DNA from: Parapristionchus giblindavisi
Lineage: Eukaryota > Nematoda > Chromadorea > Rhabditida > Diplogasteridae
Assembly (NCBI GenBank): GCA_943737045.1
Contig: CALSFV010000076.1
Span: 401,863-465,862 of the forward strand
Reading direction: 5' to 3'
Length of the DNA: 64,000 bases
Both the position numbers and the translations under genes were made by a program. Numbering within the stretch: position 1 is the stretch's first letter; each line of letters begins with the position of its first letter. The notes beneath the pieces were generated by a model. It searched no databases and was not told the DNA's origin. It saw only the letters and a list, made by a program, of their open reading frames with translations. Positions 54,552-64,000 of this stretch are shown here, piece after piece.

Positions 54552-54711
54552 AGTCATGATATTAACGCACCCCCAATTTTTTTGGAGGATGTACGGAACA
54601 AATTCTGACTATATTTATGGGCAGTGGTTCAATTTTAGTACCATTCAAATGTAACAATAAGTAGTCTATGGTATCGCTCGACTCCACTCGACAACCTCTA
54701 ACTGTGGACGG

Positions 54712-54798
54712 AATGATATTTTCGGATTTTTGGAAAACGACTCCGCCTACGCTAATGACGTCACATTTTCCCGGAGAACGGTTCTTGCATACAGCCAC
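54712..54798. repeat. MITE family 3, right arm only
   Basis: TCCGCCTACGCTAATGACGT and CACATTTTCCCGGAGAACGG match the right arm of 49578-49724; the left arm is missing. It abuts the RTE fragment downstream. Confidence 0.7.
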
Positions 54799-54799
54799 A

Positions 54800-55150
54800 G
54801 AGGAAAATGGAGAGGCGGATGCTGGGAATATCGTTGAAAGATCGATGGAGGAATGAACGGATAAGAGATGCGACCAAGTTGAAGGATTGGAATAGTGAAG
54901 CTTTGCGAAGGAAGTGTAATTGGGCACAGAAGATCAAGAGGATGACCAAGGACCGCTGGGCTCGCAATACTACAGTATGGACGCCGTTATCTCGCTCTCG
55001 CGTTGCTGGACGACCCCCACCGAGATGGAGGGATGATTTGACAAAAACTATCGGGCATACATGGTGGAGTATGAATAGTCACGATTTTGCCCGTCCAATC
55101 CCCACCTAGCGATGATCGCTTGACGTGAATAAATTATTATTATTATTGTA
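54800..55150 (+). mobile_element. RTE-type retrotransposon, 3' end of the ORF with ATT tail
   Basis: The frame from 54807 to 55109 encodes the C-terminal part of an RTE-clade protein: RRMLGISLKDRWRNERIRD, then KCNWAQKIKRMTKDRW, then GRPPPRWRDDLTK. These match the order of blocks after the RT domain in RTE elements. CCTAGCGATGATCGCTTGAC and an ATT run follow. The first bases of the window are a second copy. The element is 5'-truncated. Confidence 0.8.
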
Positions 55151-55374
55151 TGTTTTTTTATTCAGAACTATATATAGATGATACAGATCAACAATTAGTT
55201 TTTCTCAAGACAGACAAGAAGAAGAAGAATATTTGAAACATAACTGTTCAACATGTCAAAAACTGTCTAATGACAAAAAATATTCCGATAAATGACTTTT
55301 ATAAGTAACATGATTTTTCTTGCCTCTTTACAATAGCTCAACCTCTCCTGTTCTTCTCTACTATAACCTGCACC

Positions 55375-55377
55375 TCT

Positions 55378-55423
<46 letters not shown>

Positions 55424-55505
55424 ACCATTTCCCTCTCTCTCTCTCTCTCTCCCTACCATTTCCCTCTCTCTCTCTCTCTCTCCTCTCCCTCTCTCTCTCT
55501 CCATT
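55375..55505. repeat. CT microsatellite
   Basis: (CT)n of about 40 bp followed by repeats of CCCTACCATTTCCCTCTCTC. No strand-specific feature. Confidence 0.9.
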
Positions 55506-55679
55506 CATTATTCGTCTACACAAATTATCATGTCATATTCCGACAGATGCAGGGATGACTAGAGGTGCATAATGAAGGAGAAGTTGAGATATGAGAGAGG
55601 GAATTGAATTGGAGGAGAATGGAAGAGATGGAGAGAGTGAGACGATAATGATGAAGAATTACATGTAATAATGATTAAA

Positions 55680-55765
55680 AGACCACGAGCCAATTTTATC
55701 CTCCGCTCTCTCGTAGACAAAGAAAGCGAATGAGTGTTGCCAGAGCGGAGTTTTGCCCCGCGGGG
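55680..55765. repeat. MITE family 1 copy, ends lost
   Basis: GAGCCAATTTTATCCTCCGCT, CTCTCGTAGACAAAGAAAGC and GTTGCCAGAGCGGAGTTTTG are inner arm sequences of the family. The CACACCCC ends are gone. A solo end of the 44109-44597 foldback follows at 55858-55886. Confidence 0.7.
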
Positions 55766-55889
55766 TAGAGGGATTAGACAGGGTGCCCCGTGGGGAGAAA
55801 TTTCCAGAGGAGCTTATTCGTTTTTTTTTGTTTTTTTTTCCTCTTTTTGGGGTTTCAAGGTCCAATGATTTTTCGATGTACGATATGAA

Positions 55890-57116
55890 CTGCCAACAGT
55901 TCCCTAGTTTTCTTCAGACTCTCCATTCTTGCTTCATCTCTGTAAGCGAGAAATCAGTGGTATAGATACAAAACCATATTCCTCTCAGCGAAGAGGCACT
56001 CTCTGATTATCGTCTACTGTGTTCTCATACACTCAGTTCTCATACGGTAGCTGCCGGTAATCATCCTATCGGTTCTCATCCGACAAAGTTCCCTCTGAAG
56101 AAATACACACTGAATTATTGATTGATTGATAAATCGGTTTGATCCTTTGAACTATCAGCAAGTGTATACATAATAGCCATCGTTCTTTGTATCAATCACT
56201 GACTCATCACCCCAAACCTTATTTGAACTCTTTGATTGAAATCAGTCAACTCTTTGTAGAACCCAAACTCTTTTCTGCGTCATGAATAGAGAACAGCATT
56301 CATGGAGCTTTACTGATGAAGAATGGTTTATAAAAAAAACCTAAAGCCTGATCAGCGCACCCATGCGTCCCCTGATAAATTATGTATTGTGATGTTCATG
56401 AACCCATCCCCTCTTTCTCTCTGTCTCACTCCCCCTCCCTGTGCTTTGATCCTCTTACATGTACTATATATGCAATCCTCTTGACACTATATATTGTATA
56501 TATGGGAGAAGGGAGTAACTATGCTTAATATGACTGTGTATATGAATAGGAGACCAGTTCATGGCTGCACTTCACTGATTTACAAGAGATTTCTTTCCCT
56601 CTCCTTCTCTCTCTCTCCCTCTCCCTCTGCCCTTGTATATCTACCCTGCTCTCGGTATTCTTGTAGTCCATTCAAAGCTGACACTTCAGCGGATATACTC
56701 TTACATCAATGTATAAGATATGACATCTATTTGAAGTAGAGAGATCCTTGATCGAGATTGACCCCTAAAGGGGGCACTCTAAGCTGTGTAACAGTCGCTG
56801 GAATCATAGTGTTGCTTGATCATGGTCAAAGAAAGGGCTATTAGGGTGATGTGAAAGATCAGAGGACGTATGCATGAACGTTGACAAAGCGTTTCCCGCA
56901 AACGTGCCATCACTAAGCGGAGACATTTGCCAAAAATTCTCTCCTACGCGTGTAACATCACGTTAGGTCGTCAAACAGTTTCTCATTGTTTATACATAAA
57001 GCGTCTGAATGGGTTATGTGGTGATTGGTCCCACGTTTGTATTTCGGAGGTTAGAGTCTTGTTGAGTTGACAACTTTTAGTTTCATGATGAATATTTTAA
57101 TGGAATAATAATAATA

Positions 57117-57152
<36 letters not shown>

Positions 57153-58250
57153 GACATCAAGCCACCATCGCACAACTAGGTCATTAACAACTAGGTCATA
57201 ATAGGTCATTAAAACTTGACAAAACATTTTAAATTAGGTTTATATATTTTGTGACTCATCATTCATACTTAATCTATCGCAATCCATTGTCATCTCCCAC
57301 ATTATCTCATTCAAAAATCTGACTCATTTCTGTCTTTGTCTAACTGTCTGACCACCCTCTCACCTCTCAATACTCTCTCACTCTCTACCCTCTACCATTT
57401 CCCTCTCTCTCTAACTCTCTCGCTCCCTGAACTCTCTCATTTTTGCGTACTCTCTAGCCATTCAGAGTCTGTTTCCAGCTTGGGCACCCAAGGTCGTTCG
57501 TATAAGGGGAGAAAGTGTCGAATTCCGAAACCCCCTTTCCCTTTAAGGTTCGCAAGACATTAGCGTCCCTAATTTTGCGTTTTCAACGCGATTTGGACTT
57601 TGTTTAACCTTAGTGCATAGCAAATCTCAGTACGGTTTCGGTCAACTCTGTGATCTTTGCAAATATTTAAAAGCAATGATGGTAATTTTGATTAATTTAT
57701 TGTTCAAAAGAAGTGAAAAAATAAATCAAGGCCGAATTAAACTTTTGCACAATTTTACTTTTGAAGGTAGCTCTTATCGGTTCTTTTCTTCAAATTTTAT
57801 TTTGTTGTCGTTCTTTTGATACTTTTGCGCATCATCATTATTCTCGCTATTTATTATTTCTGAGAGGCTACTTGCAATAGTGATCAAGTATAGTAACAAA
57901 GTGTACATAGCATTTTCACATTCTGCACTGTCACTTGTTGTGATGCAGCGACAGTATGTGCTTGAAATCTAGCTAGAAATTGTCTAAAATGTTTAGCATG
58001 CAGAATGATGAGTTCTCAAATAAAGTAAAGCCCAGACTTCCAACCTTTCTCAAATCAGTTGCGGTGCGGACAAATACATTTCAATTCTTGCCGGGATGCA
58101 TAATAGCTCTATTTCTTCAGTTCCTTTCCCGTTTTTGCCTTGTTTCGACTTCGAAACGTCTATTATTTCTTTAAGCTTCCCGATTATTCATTTGAATTCT
58201 ATTGAAAAGCATTCCCGATCGCTCGAACTAAACTTCTTCTTCCTCTTCTC
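55890..58250. other. Intergenic; includes a minus-strand RTE-like 3' tail
   Basis: Around 57100-57185 the minus strand reads CCTAGTTGTGCGATGGTGGC, TTGATGTCAATAATAATAA, resembling the CCTAGCGATGATCGCTTGAC-ATT tail of the RTE copies here. A CT-rich stretch is at 57345-57430. Nothing else recognisable; no coding exon chain found. Confidence 0.45.
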
Positions 58251-58339
58251 CATTGTACCTTCTTTGTATTGAATTCATTTCACTTCTCATTCATACTTAC
58301 TCATCTTCCGGTATTATTGTTTGCGTCATTTCGATTACC

Positions 58340-58440
58340 ACTCGGGACTCTCCCTCTCCTTTTCTCTCCTCTCCCTCTCCCTCTCCCTTTCCTTCCCTCT
58401 CCCATACTCTGCCCCTCCTCCCACTCCCCTTTGTCACGGT
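58340..58440. repeat. CT-rich tract
   Basis: CTCTCCCTCTCCCTTTCCTT-type low complexity; overlapping ORFs are artefacts. Confidence 0.85.
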
Positions 58441-58659
58441 ACCCATACTACTTGTAACACGATAATTATACTCGAGACCGGTACAATTTCCGCATATGAT
58501 GAGCATGACGGACTTATGCTCGTTAGCGTCGGCTCGTGACTCGTCTATTACAGTCTATTGGGATTCCGTGCCGCATCACTAACCGCAGGAAGTCTAGCGC
58601 GTCAAAACATGAACCGGTTCTGGCCACTTATGGATATATACCTAACAAGTGTGCTTAGG

Positions 58660-58770
58660 GAGTTGAAAGGGAGGGGAGAGGAAGAGGGAGAGGGAGAGGG
58701 AGAGAGGGAGAGGGAGAGGGAGAGGAGAGGTAGAGGGAGAGATGGAGGAAGAGGAAGAGGAAAGGCAAGT
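58660..58770. repeat. GA-rich tract
   Basis: GGGAGAGGGAGAGAGGGAGA repeats on plus, mirror image in composition of the CT tract about 250 bp upstream. Confidence 0.85.
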
Positions 58771-59384
58771 GAGCTCCTCTTCAGTAACGGTATATTACCG
58801 ATTATTGATTTGTCTGGATCTCTTTGTATCGTTTTAGCCTTGCTTCATTGTTCTTTTTGATATACATGATCCGATTCCTTTCTCTCAACCAAAGCTTATA
58901 GTTTCCTAATGTATTCTCTTATATATATTTATTCACAATCATAAAGCAATTCTTTTTCCTTTGATTTCAGTGATTCAAAGGAACAGCAAAGTTTTATTGA
59001 AATTTTTATAATTTTTATAGTCTTAGAAGAAAAATCATATTCTATGCTAAGATCACATTCCTCTGAAAATTACCCTTTTGTTCTAATTTTTGCATTTAAA
59101 CACTCTATCAAGATCAACAAGGCGATGGTCAACGGGTCTGTAGTGACATGAGATGGTTTTACTGATTCTTTATTTCTTTTAGTCAATCTACAAAATGACC
59201 CTTAAAGGACCTTCTCCATCTCTAGCTTCTCAATACTTGATCTGTCTGTAAACTCTTAATGTGTGGTCCTAGTCATTCGACCTAGATGAGGAATATAAGT
59301 ACCCCCTCCTAGTGGTATAAGAAAGAAACTAAATGGATTTCGAATGGACTCTCTCGTATAAGAACAGTCCAAATTAGCTCTACC

Positions 59385-59527
59385 TTTCCCTCTCTCTATC
59401 CCTCGCTCTCCTTCTCTCACTCTCCCTCTCCCTCTCTCTCTCTCCCTTCCTCCCTCTATCTTTCTCTCTCTCTCTCCCTCTCTCTCTCCCTCTCCCTCCC
59501 CCCCATCTCTTTCTCTCTCTCCCTCTC

Positions 59528-59581
<54 letters not shown>

Positions 59582-59585
59582 TCTC
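59385..59585. repeat. CT microsatellite and CT-rich tract
   Basis: About 200 bp of CTCTCCCTCT ending with a pure (CT)n run of about 35 bp. Confidence 0.9.
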
Positions 59586-60889
59586 GTTCTACCTTTATCC
59601 GTTCTCCTCTCCATTCATAGTATCTATTCTTGCACTATCGTCTCGAATGTCTTCCTTTCTTTCTTTGTCGTTATTTCTATTTCTGTTCATTTTCTGATCC
59701 ATCTACATACACGAAGGACCTTTTTTTTTTCATTTTGCATTGAATTTTAGTTGTGTCGTTATCACAATTATCACTCACCCTGCACAATTCTCCCTAAGGA
59801 CTTCGAATGCACTGAACAATTTTAGATTTTTCACAATTTCTTGAATTTTTTTTGAGTATTTCGAGTCTTTCATTATATTTTTCCAAATAAAATACATGCT
59901 AAATCAAGGCCTCGGTTTTTAGCCCTGCTTTTCCGTCTGTCTCTCTCTCTGTCTCTCTCTCTCATCCTTAATCCATCTCTCTCTCTCCCTCTCCCTCCTC
60001 CTGTAACCTCTTATCGTGCGAATCGTCCTCCCCCACTGTGTGTGTTTATGCCATTTCGACGATTCGTGACCAGAGAGCATTCCGATTGGAGAGACCACAG
60101 ACAATTAGACAGGGACAGCGAGAGATTATGGGATTTTGAGAGAGTACAGGTGATAAAGTATGGGATATGGAGAGAGTACAGGAGGTTGGAGACATGGTGA
60201 GAGAGTGTTTGAATGGGAGAGAGTCGGATGGACTCTTAGGGGGGATTCAAGCAAATATTGTAGATTTGGCGGGCGGAACGCAACATTCGTTAAGGATCAG
60301 ATCAGATCCTCCGAATGAATTATTAGTGTACATTAATAGTCCCATTCCATTCTGGACATTTTCTCTCTCTCTCATTTTCTCGGTTTTAATTTTTAGATTT
60401 TCTTTCTTATAATTAGACGTTTAATTTGGTCTTCTACTGTAAACATATGTATATATCACTCTTTTCGAATACACTGCATGGTGAGAAACCATTGTCAGTC
60501 TCATTTTTTTTAAATGTTTGATCATCGAACTGTGATCTTCTTTCCTGTTTCGGAACGTTCATAGTCATTGTTAGTTGTCTTCCATTGGTCATTCTTCAGC
60601 CTCTCTCACTCATTGGGCTCAAATAGGTAATCAACACGAAACGTGTTAGATTAGAAAAGAAGAGACCAAAGAAAATGGTTAGAATAAGACAGGAACAGGG
60701 TCAGAGATCAGCAACGGTTTCTTTGATTATTTTATTTATTAATTCATCGTACACCGCAAGGGTGTTTCAACAAGTACAAAGTGTTCGACTGCAAAAAAAG
60801 ATGTGAAAGAATAAAATTATTAAAAGAGAGGTGGATGGGGATGGGGGGAAGGTGAGAGATCAATTGATCACGCCTTGTGATTACCATTT

Positions 60890-60962
60890 CGAATGCAGGA
60901 TGTCCTCCTTATTTGTGGATGTCCTCCTTAGTGCTGTGGATGTCCTCCTTAGTGCATATACG
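60890..60962. repeat. Three tandem copies of GGATGTCCTCCTTA
   Basis: GGATGTCCTCCTTA appears three times at unequal spacing (about 18-23 bp) just upstream of the LINE relic. A small local tandem repeat that keeps the relic frame open. Confidence 0.75.
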
Positions 60963-61380
60963 ATATATATAAGACCAATCCTTGAAAGCGCATCAGCAGT
61001 TTTTAATCCGTTCAAAAAGCACGACAAAATAGTCATCGAAAGAGTACAGAATTATTTCACAAGAAGGCTATTTATGCGCTGTTACAGCCATACCTGGGAT
61101 ACTGTGCCCTGTAGCGCACTGAGAAACACCCAGTTGGGCATAGAGTCCTTAGAGAAGCGCAGAGAGCACGTAGATTTGAGGACAGCCATGAACCTACTTA
61201 GAGGAAAATATAAAATATCCAATAAAAAATCCCACTATTTTCGCCCTTATACCACACGAAACAGACTCAACTTTAACAACCCCGGATCTAGATTTAATTA
61301 TAGACATTACAGCTTCTTTCCTAGAGCGGCAAGACTTTTGGTACAACCTGGCAATCAAATAGAGTTTCCCTAACCAATTA
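60955..61380 (+). mobile_element. LINE relic: RT thumb and C-terminus
   Basis: The frame ending at 61373 reads YTIYIRPILESASAVFNPF, then KRREHVDLRTAMNLLRGKY and FFPRAARLL, the region after the RT active site in CR1/Jockey-group LINEs. The catalytic domain is missing and the C-terminal WNSLP block is altered (RLLVQPGNQIEF). An inverted repeat follows at 61490-61705. Confidence 0.75.
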
Positions 61381-61489
61381 TGTTTAGTCCCTATTGTTCC
61401 AAAGATTCGTCCATTATTCTACTCTTTAACCCGTGAGAATTTCATTGTCATTAGCTTTATCATCATTTTCTTGTCTCGATTCATTTCGT

Positions 61490-61705
61490 TTCTTTTACTT
61501 CTATCACACGTTTCACTGTTTACTCATGAATACGTATAAATATTATTATTATAATATTAGGAAGTAAGGTAAAACGTAAAGATAAAACCCTTTTTTTCAA
61601 GGCATACGAAGTCCTATGGGTGATCAATACTAGCCCAATAATTATAATAATAATATTTATACGTATTCATGAATAAACAGTGAAACGTGTGATAGAAGAA
61701 AATGA
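61490..61705. repeat. Palindromic repeat, ~216 bp
   Basis: TTCTATCACACGTTTCACTG and TACTCATGAATACGTATAAA at the left pair with TTTATACGTATTCATGAATA and CAGTGAAACGTGTGATAGAA at the right, around an asymmetric loop of ~85 bp. It is a MITE-like hairpin. Confidence 0.85.
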
Positions 61706-62139
61706 AATGATGATTAAGACAGTGAAATCATGTAAGAATTATTTTAAAACTGATTGTGAGTATGAAATTTCATCCGGATTGGCTTCCTCTAGTTGTGATA
61801 ATTCCCTTGCTAGTCTGGCTCCGTCAACGGATCCTGCCTGATCTCGATTATATTCTTCATGCGCTAGACTATCCCATATGTATTATTCATTCATCCAAAA
61901 ACTGATCATCACAGTCTAGCTATTATCAGTTATCACTGGCCACGCAGTGATGCCGCAGGACTTGATATGCCATGAATTACCGGATCTACCTCTACATTTT
62001 CGATTTACTGTCTAGTAGACAGTGTTTATCTCTTTGACCTATCGATCTCAATCTAATCTATAGATCAAATTCAACTTCATTTCTACTATCTCGAGAGCGC
62101 ATCAAGGAATTCTAACTATGCTTTCGAATGATTTGACTC

Positions 62140-62310
62140 GTGCCTCTCTCTACCTCTCTACGTATCTCTCTCTCTCTCTCTCTCTACCTCTCTCTACCTC
62201 TATCCGTATCTCTCTCCCTCTCTCCTATCTCTCTCTCTCCCTCTCTCTCTTCCTCTCTCTCTCCCTCTCGCTAACTCTCTCCCTCTCCCTCTCCCTCCTC
62301 ATCATCTAAA
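62140..62310. repeat. CT-rich tract with TACCTCTCTC variants
   Basis: Low-complexity (CT)n with TAC and CGTAT interruptions; overlapping Leu/Ser ORF is an artefact. Confidence 0.9.
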
Positions 62311-62387
62311 TGGTCATTTCTTCTTCATCTACTCTTTAATCTTTCTAAACCTCCTCTTTCGTATTTAGTCTACTCTATCCTTTTTCT

Positions 62388-62783
62388 TCACAACAATCGT
62401 TCTAAATACGGAATAGACAGAATATGCACGTTTGCATTGTTTACAATCCCTTTCATTTTGATGCCGTAAACTATTTTTAAACTCGGTTCTAATGTTACTA
62501 AACGATATTCCCGTCTCTTCATATACTCATTGCTATTTTTGATTCGCGGCTTATGAGGTCCCAGTCTCAAAAATACCTCTGTGAACACCTTTTCGAGCAC
62601 CTCGGCGTGGGAAGTCGGCGTACGCCGCGAGCTTTCTTGTCCATTCAGAGGCGTACAGCTTCCCACAACGTGGTATACGCCGTCTATATTCCGTGCCCCA
62701 TGAATTAACCCTACATGATTAGTGCGGCGTACTCCCCGAATCTTTTTTTGTTGAGTTTGAGTTTCGCTCACTATACCACGCAA
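62388..62783 (-). other. Orphan ORF, 131 codons, not recognised
   Basis: This is the longest non-repetitive ORF in the right 10 kb. It is basic, without signal peptide, membrane segment or motif I can name. Base composition over 62590-62720 is richer in GC than the flanks, with GGCGTACGCCG-type short palindromes. There is no splice partner or homologue in the window. It may be a remnant of an unknown mobile element or chance. Confidence 0.2.
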
Positions 62784-63489
62784 TTTTATTCACGCTCGAA
62801 ATATGACTATAATATTGGTTGGGCGGATCGTAAAATGCGTGACACCCCATGAATGAATGGTCTCGGTGTCTTCTTCCGGAAAAGTTTGCCTACTTTCTAC
62901 CTCTCCCTCATCTCTCCCTCTCCCACTCTCCCTCCCTCTCTCTTCTCTCCCTCTCCATATTTACCTAACAGTTCCAAAACGGCCCGAGAGTTTCTCCGAT
63001 TGATATGGGAAACTTGAGACTTTCACGCCTACTCTGTGATTCAATACTGTAAGCGATATGGAGAAACAGGAGACATCTTTGTAAAACTATGCTTGTAGAA
63101 AATATCTTTTTCATGGATGATCATGTAGCCGTGAAGAGAGGTGAACTGAAATATCGAAACTCGGATCGACTTTTTTTGAAGATTGGTTTTCAAGATTGCA
63201 ACTATGACACTGAAACGACAGGGACTGATGCGGCATGAATCATGCTCCCGCGTGCCTCGTTTAGGGAAGGCGAGTGTGCGGTATTGCACATATTTATGAA
63301 AGTATCCTTACCACCAGTCTCCTTTATTAATTCCCTCCCGTACTTCCTCCTCTCATTCAGTCTCATCCATTGTGTCCCCTCTTGAACTCTCGTCCATTCA
63401 TTCTTCCCCTCTTATTCTTTCACTTCTTAGAGGACGCCTACCTTGGCCCCATGTATATTAATTGCTGAGTGTATGTCCGAGAGAGAGTA

Positions 63490-63590
63490 TCCCCCTCCCC
63501 TCCGGTCATTTGCGAGAGAGGGAGAGGGAGAGGGAGAGAAGGAGAGGTAGAGAGAGGGAGAGATCCAAGAGGTAGAGAGTGTATCCCGCA
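63490..63590. repeat. GA-rich tract
   Basis: GAGAGGGAGAGGGAGAGGGA and variants; no coding meaning. Confidence 0.85.
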
Positions 63591-64000
63591 AAAGCGCTCA
63601 GATTGTACTGGGAAAGAGTCAGGTGGACACATGCGCATTTTGGCCCCTCAGGGAACTTTATCGATTGTTATTGTTATGCTTAGTTGTTTGTTATTCTCCT
63701 ATTATGATAGGTATCTCACAAACTTGCATAAATTTCCGTTGTGATTTACGGTACTTATATTTTGGTACACTTATTGACAAGTATTGGTACCTCATGAATT
63801 CTTCTTTAGTTACCATAACGTACCACCTTATGCCTTCCAGTTCTGTGTGTTATGACGGTGCATGTCTGCCTCTTGAGCGTAGAATGACGTTAGTATAAAC
63901 GAGTCTTCTACAGTATTCTATGATTCATTTTTTTCTTTAAATCTCCATTACTATCTCTGCACAATGCGCAGTTCTGTTTCTTTCCTGTTCGTTCTAAACA

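Overview
This window is nuclear DNA from an animal, almost certainly a rhabditid or diplogastrid-type nematode. It is AT-rich. Its introns are small, with pyrimidine-rich TTTCAG/TTTTAG acceptors. One gene matches the nematode copine (CPNA) family and another looks like a nematode SRE-class chemoreceptor. There is no prokaryotic gene organisation, and most long ORFs are accidental. All exon structures below were built by hand from splice sites, reading phase and paralogue comparison.

Layout. 1-205: 3' end of an RTE-type retrotransposon. 724-5478: two minus-strand, tandemly duplicated six-exon genes, each coding a 157-aa secreted helical protein, with a 5'-truncated LINE between them. 6889-10908: a 4-kb foldback element whose right arm was hit by a Tc1/mariner-like element. 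13.4-23.9 kb: a tandem pair of trypsin-like peptidase genes. The first is broken in exon 1 by a hAT-type MITE with a perfect 8-bp target duplication; the second is intact. A 3.4-kb CTCTCAC satellite and a LINE 3' end lie between them. 28.3-31.6 kb: an SRE-like receptor gene lacking TM1, with mobile elements in five of its seven introns. 51,491-32,512 (minus): a 46-exon gene for a 1,615-aa membrane-anchored atypical copine. Its introns carry foldback elements, MITEs, a 41-bp minisatellite and a recurring GATCAAA heptamer. 52-64 kb: no convincing gene, only LINE/RTE 3' ends, foldbacks and CT/GA tracts.

The genes do not form a pathway. The copine is probably a muscle adhesion protein, as its C. 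elegans relative CPNA-1 is. The peptidase-like and secreted-protein pairs show local gene duplication followed by independent transposon invasion, which gives filled and empty insertion sites for comparison. The most unusual signals are the heptamer-built short introns, the almost perfectly symmetric 1,442-bp foldback, the three-repeat motif in copine exon 7, and the nested insertions.
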